Shown here piece by piece: positions 47,213 through 53,151 of a stretch of DNA of 53,151 nt. Positions within the stretch are counted from its first letter, which is position 1; every line of letters starts with the position of its first letter. The notes under the pieces were generated by a model that was given only the letters and a program-made list of their open reading frames with translations, made no database searches and was not told the DNA's origin. The position numbers were made by a program, and so were the translations under genes. The DNA comes from Eubacterium sp. (lineage in GTDB: Bacteria > Bacillota > Clostridia > Lachnospirales > Lachnospiraceae): the NCBI GenBank assembly GCA_022791495.1, contig JAAVZE010000095.1, positions 1 to 53,151 on the forward strand, given 5' to 3'.

Positions 47213-49273
47213 ATGAGTGAAGAAGTACAAACTATGGTGCAGGTACTGGAACTGACCGGAAGGGGATTATCCGGGTTGATGAAGGGAATCCGTTTATCAG
47301 CAAAAGGAGTATCAAAGGGTGCCGATTTAATTGATTTAAAACGGATGCAGCTAAAAATGAAACTCCATTATGCCAGTACTGGAACACATGACACAATGCT
47401 GGTAAAAGATTTGGAAAAGCTGACGGGCGGTCAGTATGACATATTAAACATACCGTTTGAAGATGAAAAATCGCTTATCGGCTTTTATGACAGACTGAAA
47501 AAATTAAATGTTTCGTTTGCTGAATTGCCGGACTTAAACCTTGGTGACGGATATACCCAGATCGCCTATAACCCGCCGGACGCTGACCGGATTAAGACAG
47601 TAGTGGAATATTATAAAGATAAGCTGGAAGTGGAAGCGGCAGAAATCAATCTGGAGCAATATGTGAGAATGGGAGATGAAAAAGCACAGCAGGTATTAAA
47701 CGAACTGGCGGAAAAGGGGTATCAGCAGGAAACACAAATGAATCTTTTGCAGAAGATACGTGAGCGTAACAAAGATGATAATTATGTTCCGATCAGCATT
47801 GATATTGAAACATTATTAATGAGAGAAGATAAAGACAGTTATCTCTGCTATGTACCGGGAACAAAACATAAGCAGACGATGACAGTAAAAAAAGAAGATT
47901 GTCTTCTGTTTGATGACAGAAAGGTTATCTATACCCACTTACGAAAAGATGATCCAGCAGCTAAAAATATCAAGGGAAATTATAATAAAGTGGTTGCAAA
48001 GTATAGGAAAATGTCTGAACGAACAAGACTAGATGCGACGGAGATTCTACCGGATTTTAATATGGGGAAGGAGTCCAAAAAGAAGCCTTCCCCAGAAAAA
48101 GAAATGACTGAACCAAACGAGAAGAAAAAACAGCAAAATGCAGACGAAAAGAATCGCCCGGAAAGAGATAAAGTACATAATGCGTCTGAACCAGAAGTTG
48201 CGAAAGAAAAAGAGCCTGATGTAAAGGATACCAACAAAACAAACAGCAAAAAATTTAAAGATAAAGAAGAGACGAAAAGTGGACATGACTTTTGGCAGAA
48301 TACTTCGTATAAACGATCTTATGCTGAGAAAGAAAATGCTACTTCCCGTCAGGAATATAAAAAAGCGAAAGGTGGGCATGACTTTCAGCAGAATACTTCA
48401 TATAAACGATCTTATACAGAAAAAGAAGATGTCGTTTTGCAGCAGGAAAGTAAAGAAAATGGGAAAAAAGGTCTGAAACTGATTCATCAAAAAATTGATG
48501 ATGACCAATATTTACATTTTACAGCGGAACTGGATGGAACAGAAATTGCTGGAACTTTCCGGATATGCAATCCCAAGGATGGAGCGGATTTTGAACTGGT
48601 CAGTCTGCAAAGTAAGATTTTCAATGATAACGGAAAAAATAAATCTTTTAGCGGTGAGCAGTGGGATTTTATTGAACAAGAATTAAAGGAAAAGACCTGG
48701 AGCCATTATGAATCTATACAAAAAAATAAGGAACAAGAGAAAACTCTGCAACAGGAAAAGAGTAAAGGTTCCGTTCCAAACAGCCAAGAGGAACCACTAA
48801 GACTAGAGATGAAAAGTGAGGCAGAAAAAACAATAGAAACGGTTATGTACCGGGAAGCCATAAAAGAAAAGGCGGGTAAAAATAATTATTTTCCGGTTAC
48901 CATTAATCTGGAGAAACAACTTGTGGCAGAAAGTCCGGGTTTATATATTGTAAAACTTCCAGAAGAGGGGCCGGTGGAGCAGAAGGGAGAAACTGCCCGT
49001 TTATTTTCGATTTCCAAAAGGGACGCGATAATAAGTGAAGATGGAAAACAGGCACAGATTTTTCTTGATAAGGAGGGGAAAATGGAGATTTCTCTTCACG
49101 ATATAAAAAGCGGAAAGCGAAAATCGGATATTCTGATGAACAATGAGGAAATCGCTAAAAGTTTTGTAGATAAGAAAACAGTTGCTAATGAAGATGGAGT
49201 GTTGCGGAAAAGTGTGGAACTGGTAAAAGAGAATATTCCGCAAAATCCGATACAAGGAGGGAAGAAAATATGA
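47213..49273 (+). CDS. pcfB: PcfB/DUF3801-like protein with long repeat-bearing C-terminal extension
   Basis: A 686-residue protein. Residues ~1-145 match the PcfB/DUF3801 family (GRGLSGLMKGIRLSAKGVSK, KDLEKLTGGQYDILNIPFED), normally ~150 residues; pCF10 PcfB helps the coupling protein PcfC at the membrane. Most of the length is an added region: a charged, disordered linker (~285-410) with two 31-residue tandem repeats (GHDFWQNTSYKRSYAEKEN and GHDFQQNTSYKRSYTEKED), then two beta-rich modules. Its stop overlaps the T4CP start (ATGA), consistent with PcfB-PcfC partnership. The extension's role is unknown. Confidence 0.72.
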   Translation: MSEEVQTMVQVLELTGRGLSGLMKGIRLSAKGVSKGADLIDLKRMQLKMKLHYASTGTHDTMLVKDLEKLTGGQYDILNIPFEDEKSLIGFYDRLKKLNVSFAELPDLNLGDGYTQIAYNPPDADRIKTVVEYYKDKLEVEAAEINLEQYVRMGDEKAQQVLNELAEKGYQQETQMNLLQKIRERNKDDNYVPISIDIETLLMREDKDSYLCYVPGTKHKQTMTVKKEDCLLFDDRKVIYTHLRKDDPAAKNIKGNYNKVVAKYRKMSERTRLDATEILPDFNMGKESKKKPSPEKEMTEPNEKKKQQNADEKNRPERDKVHNASEPEVAKEKEPDVKDTNKTNSKKFKDKEETKSGHDFWQNTSYKRSYAEKENATSRQEYKKAKGGHDFQQNTSYKRSYTEKEDVVLQQESKENGKKGLKLIHQKIDDDQYLHFTAELDGTEIAGTFRICNPKDGADFELVSLQSKIFNDNGKNKSFSGEQWDFIEQELKEKTWSHYESIQKNKEQEKTLQQEKSKGSVPNSQEEPLRLEMKSEAEKTIETVMYREAIKEKAGKNNYFPVTINLEKQLVAESPGLYIVKLPEEGPVEQKGETARLFSISKRDAIISEDGKQAQIFLDKEGKMEISLHDIKSGKRKSDILMNNEEIAKSFVDKKTVANEDGVLRKSVELVKENIPQNPIQGGKKI
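48281..48466 (+). repeat. 93-bp tandem duplication inside the PcfB-like gene
   Basis: Two in-frame units (48281-48373 and 48374-48466, 31 codons each) with high identity (shared CATGACTTT.CAGAATACTTC and TATAAACGATCTTAT blocks). Both encode GHDF-x-QNTSYKRSY. Divergence at several positions shows the copy is not brand new. Confidence 0.8.
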
Positions 49274-51492
49274 GTAAAGTAGTAAGGAGTATTATGGATA
49301 TCCGGAGGTTAAGATTGCGGAATTTTCTAATTATCTGTTTAATTTTTCTTCCGGTATGGTTATATATATCTTTCTGTGCCAGTGGATTGCTTATGAGTGA
49401 AATCAAACTGGATAACATGATCGAAACGTATGAGTGGTGTTTGAGGCATCCTTTACAGTGCTATAACGAGAAAAGTATGGGGATTGTTCTTTCAGCATTG
49501 CTGTTATGGGCAATATTTGTGTTCACGCAATATTTAAAAATGAATAATACGCTTATGCACGGACAAGAGTATGGTGCTGCCAAGTGGGGAAGCATACCTG
49601 CATTTAATGCGAAATACGCAACGGAGACAGAAGGAGATAACAAGGTGTTGTCCAGAAATATACGTTTCAGGTATGATGAATCTACACTCCGGAATGGAAA
49701 TATATTTGTGGTTGGTGGTTCTGGGGCAGGGAAAACTTCTTTTTTTCTGACACCAAATCTACTGCGGGGTCACGGTTCTAACGTATATACTGATCCAAAA
49801 GGAAGTTTGTTGGAAGAGTTGGGAACGTTTTTGACAAAGCAAAAAGACACAATTGTTTGTGTTATTAATCTTTGTGAAATGGAGAAGAGCATGCGAATCA
49901 ATCCATTTTTATTCTTACGAACCCAGATGGATGTCAGTAAGCTGATTTCCAACCTGATCCAGAATACGAACAGTGAAAATATTCAAAATTCAACTGCCGA
50001 CCCATTTTGGGAAAAAGCTGAAATTGTATTTTTAGAGAGTATTTTCTTTTATGTCTGGCTACAATGTCCACAAACATTTGTAAATGAAAGAGGTAAGTCG
50101 ATTCGTCTGGAAAAAGATATGCGTTCAGTGTTATATTTACTGGAGGAAGCAGAGATAAAGTCCGCAGACATACCTACTGCGCTGGATAAACGAATATCAG
50201 CGTTGGAAGCCAGGCAGCCCGACCATCCAGCAGTGAAATCTTATAAGAGATTCAGAAGTGGTGCTGTTGAAACCAAACGCAGTGTTCTCATGACCGTCAA
50301 TGCAAGAATGCAACCATTTGATAATCCAGAGCTTTTGAATATTTTTTCAGGAAATGATATTCCACTAAATGAGATCGGAACGGGCAGTGACGGTGATGGA
50401 AGGACTAAAATTAACTTATTTATTGTTATTCCGGACAATGATACAACTTATAACTTTGTTCCGGGAATGATTTACACACTGTTACTGGAAAATTTGTATT
50501 ACCAGGCAAGGTTATACGGTGGGCGGTTGCCAATAGATGTGGGGTTCTGGCTGGATGAGTTTGCGAATACAAAAATGCCGGCAAACTTCGATAAAGTTCT
50601 TGCTACCTGCCGAAGCAGGGGGATTTACTGTGTTCCCATGCTCCAGTCCCTTGCACAGATAAAACAGCTGTTCAAAGATGGTGCATGGGAAGGTGTGGTA
50701 GGGAACTGCGACACATTTATTTACCTTGGTGGAAATGAACAAAGTACTTTTGAGTACATAACGAAACTTTTAGGCAAGTGGACAATCGACAAAAAGACGA
50801 GCGGGGAGAGCAGGGGTACGTCAGGTTCATATAGTGAAAATATGGATGTGCTTGGTCGTGAACTGATGATGGAGTATGAGGTAAGACTTCTCCCGCAGGA
50901 TGAGTGTATAGTTTTCGTCCGTGGGGAAGAACCGCTTCGGGACAAAAAGTGGTTTCCGTGGGAGTATGAAGAATATAAGAACGCAAAATCTTATGGTATT
51001 TATCAAAAGCCAGATTTGGGTTCATTGGATAATAAGGATGTTTGCAGGATTGTAAATCAGGAAAGTATGGATTATCTGAAAAAACTTACGGAAAAGGGTG
51101 AGAATATAGACATTTATAGCATTGATGTTTTAGATTTTATGAAAATGGACCTGGATCAGTTAGGAAGACAGCTGGATCAGGAGATAAAGGTGGAAGGAAC
51201 TGATATTTCTCTGGAACGCTTGCAGGAAGTCTGTTTCAGGGAACAGGAAGAGAAAAAGAAGCAGCAGTATCATGAATTTCTACAAGAATATGACAATATG
51301 ACGTTGTTTGAAGTATATTCTTCAGATTTTGTCAGTAGTACAAGGAAAGATGTGATACAGGAGTTGAGGAAATTACAGATACCGGAAACGGATATAAAGT
51401 CCCTTATTGCTCCAGATTATACAGAAGAAGAGGTTTTGCAAAAGAAAAATGCCTATCTTACGTTTCAGAAATTGTCACCAGTACAGAATTAA
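49270..51492 (+). CDS. virD4: VirD4/TraG-type conjugative coupling protein (T4CP)
   Basis: A 740-residue membrane ATPase. Two N-terminal transmembrane helices (~17-42 and ~73-93). Walker A IFVVGGSGAGKTSFFLTPNL near residues 145-165, followed by VYTDPKGSLLEELG. The Walker B region is LPIDVGFWLDEFANTKMPAN (~422-440). The C-terminal ~150 residues are an extra helical tail beyond the minimal T4CP core (Glu/Lys-rich, 590-740), probably a substrate-recognition domain. It brings the relaxase-DNA complex to the VirB4 channel. PcfC/TraG-like by context (after pcfB). A hairpin at 51478-51504 overlaps its stop. Confidence 0.92.
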   Translation: MSKVVRSIMDIRRLRLRNFLIICLIFLPVWLYISFCASGLLMSEIKLDNMIETYEWCLRHPLQCYNEKSMGIVLSALLLWAIFVFTQYLKMNNTLMHGQEYGAAKWGSIPAFNAKYATETEGDNKVLSRNIRFRYDESTLRNGNIFVVGGSGAGKTSFFLTPNLLRGHGSNVYTDPKGSLLEELGTFLTKQKDTIVCVINLCEMEKSMRINPFLFLRTQMDVSKLISNLIQNTNSENIQNSTADPFWEKAEIVFLESIFFYVWLQCPQTFVNERGKSIRLEKDMRSVLYLLEEAEIKSADIPTALDKRISALEARQPDHPAVKSYKRFRSGAVETKRSVLMTVNARMQPFDNPELLNIFSGNDIPLNEIGTGSDGDGRTKINLFIVIPDNDTTYNFVPGMIYTLLLENLYYQARLYGGRLPIDVGFWLDEFANTKMPANFDKVLATCRSRGIYCVPMLQSLAQIKQLFKDGAWEGVVGNCDTFIYLGGNEQSTFEYITKLLGKWTIDKKTSGESRGTSGSYSENMDVLGRELMMEYEVRLLPQDECIVFVRGEEPLRDKKWFPWEYEEYKNAKSYGIYQKPDLGSLDNKDVCRIVNQESMDYLKKLTEKGENIDIYSIDVLDFMKMDLDQLGRQLDQEIKVEGTDISLERLQEVCFREQEEKKKQQYHEFLQEYDNMTLFEVYSSDFVSSTRKDVIQELRKLQIPETDIKSLIAPDYTEEEVLQKKNAYLTFQKLSPVQN

Positions 51493-51504
51493 GTTCTGTA
51501 CTGG
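51478..51504 (+). terminator. Hairpin at the 3' end of the T4CP gene
   Basis: CCAGTACAGAA (51478-51488) pairs with TTCTGTACTGG (51494-51504), loop TTAAG; it includes the stop codon of the T4CP gene. No T-run follows, so it is a weak or factor-dependent terminator. Confidence 0.5.
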
Positions 51505-51553
51505 CTGCTCATCCGAACAAATAGTGATGACAAATGGAAAAAGCTATTTTTAG

Positions 51554-51583
51554 TTGCGATAGTAAAAATATGTGTGATATACT
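51554..51583 (+). promoter_or_regulatory. Promoter of the right-end transposase gene
   Basis: TTGCGA (51554-51559), 18-bp spacer, TATACT (51578-51583), about 85 bp upstream of ATG 51670. If the transposase is an independent IS, its left end should lie downstream or upstream of this; I cannot tell. Confidence 0.5.
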
Positions 51584-51669
51584 ATAAAAAGATGTAGATA
51601 CAATATTTGTTCAAATAGTTTTTGTATTAGATTATAGGAATGTATACAGTAGGAAAAGGAGCATGTCGC

Positions 51670-52710
51670 ATGAAGGGGTATCGACAACTAAACTACGAAG
51701 ACCGTCTTATTTTTGAAAAGTTGTTAAGAGCTGGAATCAAAAAAGGAGAAATTGCAAAACGCTTACATATCCACAAAAATACGGTAACAAATGAAATCAA
51801 ACGGGGGCGTTATCTTCATCGAAACTCGGATTATACGGAAGAGTATCGTTATTCTGCTGATCTAGCAGAGAAACATTATCAGGACAATGTAAAAATGCGG
51901 GGGACACAGTTGAAAATAGCGAAGGACTATGAGTACGCAAAGTATCTTGAGAACCGGATAGCAGATGACGATTTTTCTCCTTCGGCTGTCTTGGGGGAAC
52001 TGGAGGCAACCGGAAGAGATAAGGAATATAAGACGAAAATATGCGTTACTACATTATACAGCTACATTGATAAAGGTGTCTTTTTAAAATTGACGAATAA
52101 GGATCTTCCGGTAAAGGGGAAGAGAAAACGTAAGTACCATAAAGTAAAACGCCAGAAAAGGGCAAGTGCAGGAAAGAGCATAACCGAACGCCACGCAGAG
52201 GCAGAAGACCGGGAAGAGTTTGGACATTGGGAAATGGATACCGTCATCGGGAAACAGAAAGTAAGCAAAAATACACTTCTTGTTCTTACAGAACGGAAAA
52301 CAAGGCAAGAGCTTCTTTTTAAAATGCCAACCCACGAAGCAAAAGAGGTAGTAGAAAAACTGAATTTTTTGGAAGTACTTTGGGAAGATAAGTTTCCAAA
52401 GGTATTTAAAAGCATTACAGTAGATAATGGTAGCGAGTTTGCTTATAATGAAGAAATGGAAAAATCTATTTTTGGTGGCAAGCGGACAAGCATCTACTAC
52501 TGTCACGCATACAGCAGTTGGGAACGTGGATCAAATGAGAACCAGAACAAACTGGTAAGAAGAAAGATTCCAAAGGGTAGTGATTTTGATAATAAGTCAG
52601 CCGAAGATATATCCAATATTGAACACTGGATAAATCATTATCCTAGAAAGATATTTGGTTTTCATACATCTGCTGAACTGTTTGATAAGGAAGTTGCTAT
52701 GATTACATAA
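51670..52710 (+). CDS. IS30-family DDE transposase at the right end of the element
   Basis: A 346-residue transposase. The N-terminus holds an IS30-type HTH (LNYEDRLIFEKLLRAGIKKG, then EIAKRLHIHKNTVTNEIKRG). The DDE triad: Asp190 in FGHWEMDTVIG, Asp252 in ITVDNGSEF, Glu290 in SWERGSNENQNKLVRRKIPK. All are the family's canonical motifs, and the length is standard, so it looks active. ATG 51670 follows AAAAGGAGC by 8 bp. It occupies the place, next to the T4CP and the element's right boundary, where Tn1549-like ICEs carry xis/int. A plain IS insertion is the alternative: a weak inverted similarity exists between about 51603-51632 and 52750-52795. Confidence 0.9.
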   Translation: MKGYRQLNYEDRLIFEKLLRAGIKKGEIAKRLHIHKNTVTNEIKRGRYLHRNSDYTEEYRYSADLAEKHYQDNVKMRGTQLKIAKDYEYAKYLENRIADDDFSPSAVLGELEATGRDKEYKTKICVTTLYSYIDKGVFLKLTNKDLPVKGKRKRKYHKVKRQKRASAGKSITERHAEAEDREEFGHWEMDTVIGKQKVSKNTLLVLTERKTRQELLFKMPTHEAKEVVEKLNFLEVLWEDKFPKVFKSITVDNGSEFAYNEEMEKSIFGGKRTSIYYCHAYSSWERGSNENQNKLVRRKIPKGSDFDNKSAEDISNIEHWINHYPRKIFGFHTSAELFDKEVAMIT

Positions 52711-52734
52711 AAAGAGCGGACTATAAGAAATAAA

Positions 52735-52757
52735 GGCTGGCGTAAGGCAGTCTTTTT
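52735..52757 (+). terminator. Intrinsic terminator of the transposase gene
   Basis: GGCTG (52735-52739) pairs with CAGTC (52748-52752, one G-U pair), followed by TTTTT (52753-52757). Short stem but good U-tract. Confidence 0.55.
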
Positions 52758-52778
52758 GTGATACAAGAAAATAGTAAA

Positions 52779-52812
52779 TTTGCACAAAAATTACACAGTA
52801 AGACTGTGCAAA
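52779..52812. repeat. Nested palindromes near the right element end
   Basis: TTTGCACA (52779-52786) pairs with TGTGCAAA (52805-52812), and nested within the right half CACAGT (52794-52799) pairs with ACTGTG (52803-52808). The cluster ends 44 bp inside the right boundary and is a plausible recombinase or regulator binding site. Confidence 0.5.
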
Positions 52813-52856
52813 GTAACGAAACGGAGAAATGTCACAAAAAAAGGTTGAAATTTTCA

Positions 52857-52870
52857 GTTTTCAATGTTTA
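52857..52870 (+). repeat. Right 14-bp direct repeat flanking the element
   Basis: GTTTTCAATGTTTA, identical to 21305-21318. It ends 11 bp before the -35 box of secD. Joining the two flanks through one copy gives a normal ~124-bp tadA-secD intergenic region. Confidence 0.65.
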
Positions 52871-52881
52871 TCGAGTTTTAC

Positions 52882-52910
52882 TTGAAGTAAATGCTTGTTT
52901 ATGCTATAAT
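52882..52910 (+). promoter_or_regulatory. Promoter of secD
   Basis: TTGAAG (52882-52887), 17-bp spacer, TATAAT (52905-52910), then 35 bp to the secD start. It lies immediately outside the element's right boundary and remains intact. Confidence 0.8.
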
Positions 52911-52945
52911 TTTTAGGTACATTTTTAGAAAAGGAGATTTTCACA

Positions 52946-53151
52946 ATGAATAGTAAGACGAAAGGGATCTTTCAGATTTTGCTCATATTGCTTGTGACTG
53001 CCGCTATGGGAGTGGTAGCGTATACAGGTATTGGGGCAGGCAAAAGAGGAAGTGCCCAAAATATCCGTTTAGGTCTCGACCTTGCCGGAGGTGTCAGTGT
53101 CACCTATGAGGCGACCAAAGAGAATCCGACGGCTCAGGAGATGAGCGATAC
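52946..53151 (+). CDS. secD: Preprotein translocase subunit SecD (3' end outside window)
   Basis: The first 68 codons of SecD: an N-terminal transmembrane helix (ILLILLVTAAMGVVAYTGIG) followed by the family motif NIRLGLDLAGGVSVTYEA, the start of the periplasmic-side P1 region. SecD with SecF pulls secreted proteins through SecYEG using the proton gradient; in Clostridia SecD and SecF may be fused, which cannot be seen here. AAGGAG lies 9 bp before ATG 52946. Confidence 0.93.
   Translation, partial: MNSKTKGIFQILLILLVTAAMGVVAYTGIGAGKRGSAQNIRLGLDLAGGVSVTYEATKENPTAQEMSD

Larger units (their letters stand above)
21319..52856 (+). mobile_element. Integrative conjugative element (~31.5 kb) carrying an IS30-family transposase and a ParMR module
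   Basis: Boundaries are inferred from a 14-bp perfect direct repeat on both sides and an imperfect terminal inverted repeat: reading inward, positions 2-5, 7-9, 11 and the hexamer at 20-25 (TTGTGA) match at the same offsets in both ends. The element contains a complete-looking type IV secretion set (VirB4, VirD4/T4CP, VirB6-like, PrgI-like, pilin-like, cell-wall hydrolase), oriT, MobC, relaxase, PcfB, RadC, an ArdC-like gene, a surface adhesin with sortase and a plasmid-type ParM/Rep/ParR module. The transfer genes and synteny resemble Tn1549-like ICEs and pCF10-like systems. No tyrosine or serine integrase is present; an IS30-family transposase lies at the right end. The ends have not been proven by comparison with an empty site. 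Confidence 0.8.

Noticed and set aside
51600-52795. Calling the transposase an independent IS30-type insertion sequence with defined ends
   Set aside because: Only a weak, gapped inverted similarity (AATxTTTGTxCAAAT-like) was found near 51603-51632 and 52750-52795, and no convincing target duplication. I kept the gene as part of the element and named the IS as an alternative.
21319-52856. CRISPR array, restriction-modification, toxin-antitoxin or antibiotic-resistance cargo
   Set aside because: No regularly spaced repeats with spacers, methylase or resistance motifs were found. The two phased arrays are short 5-mer clusters, not CRISPR.

Overview
The window looks like a chromosome segment of a motile, anaerobic, low-to-mid GC Bacillota, most likely a Clostridia/Lachnospiraceae-type gut bacterium. 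Pointers are the Gram-positive flagellar rod operon followed by recD2, comFC and yvyF, strong AAGGAG ribosome binding sites, class B sortase with a PQTGG substrate, and a Tn1549/pCF10-like conjugation module. Taxonomy is inferred from gene content only.

Bases 1-21300 and 52870-53151 are core chromosome. From the left: end of a flagellar rod operon (FlgF/FlgG-like, FlgG, FlgJ-like) closed by a strong terminator; recD2; comFC and yvyF; UDP-galactopyranose mutase and a family 2 glycosyltransferase. On the minus strand, transcribed right to left from about 20690, is a long membrane operon: mrp/mnh E, F, G, a DUF4040/MbhD-like subunit, B, C and four large NuoL/M/N-type antiporter subunits, then prmA. 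An ECF sigma factor overlapping a membrane-anchored beta-propeller protein follows. tadA is divergent from the mrp operon. secD begins at the right edge.

About 31.5 kb between tadA and secD (21319-52856) is an integrative conjugative element (ICE), visibly richer in A+T than the chromosome. It is flanked by a 14-bp perfect direct repeat, and its last ~27 bp on each side form an imperfect inverted repeat. From left to right it holds: a cargo/regulatory end with a stand-alone IS30-type HTH protein and a compact foldable RNA; an ssb gene with an in-frame stop; an ArpU-like regulator; a plasmid-style maintenance module (ParM actin, repeat array, Rep-like winged-helix protein, ParR-like RHH protein); small regulators; a CAP-domain secreted protein; a 1503-residue thioester/Cna-B adhesin with its class B sortase; RadC; the type IV secretion genes (pilin-like, VirB6-like, PrgI, an interrupted ArdC-like protein, VirB4, bifunctional cell-wall hydrolase); an oriT with a second copy of the repeat array; MobC and a MOBP-type relaxase; a frameshifted coiled-coil protein; a PcfB/DUF3801 protein; the VirD4 coupling protein; and, at the right end, an IS30-family DDE transposase.

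Two points stand out. First, no tyrosine or serine integrase or excisionase is visible. The only recombinase is the IS30-family transposase at the right end, and a homologous HTH-only protein sits at the left end, so this may be an ICE mobilised by a DDE transposase, inserted 11 bp upstream of the secD -35 box. Second, the same phased TACGG/CCGTA repeats lie both between parM and rep and, 19.5 kb away, at oriT. This suggests one partition/segregation protein acts at both the putative centromere and the transfer origin. Three element genes carry single lesions (TAA in ssb, TGA in the ArdC-like gene, an A8 frameshift in the coiled-coil gene), which mean early decay, recoding or sequence error.
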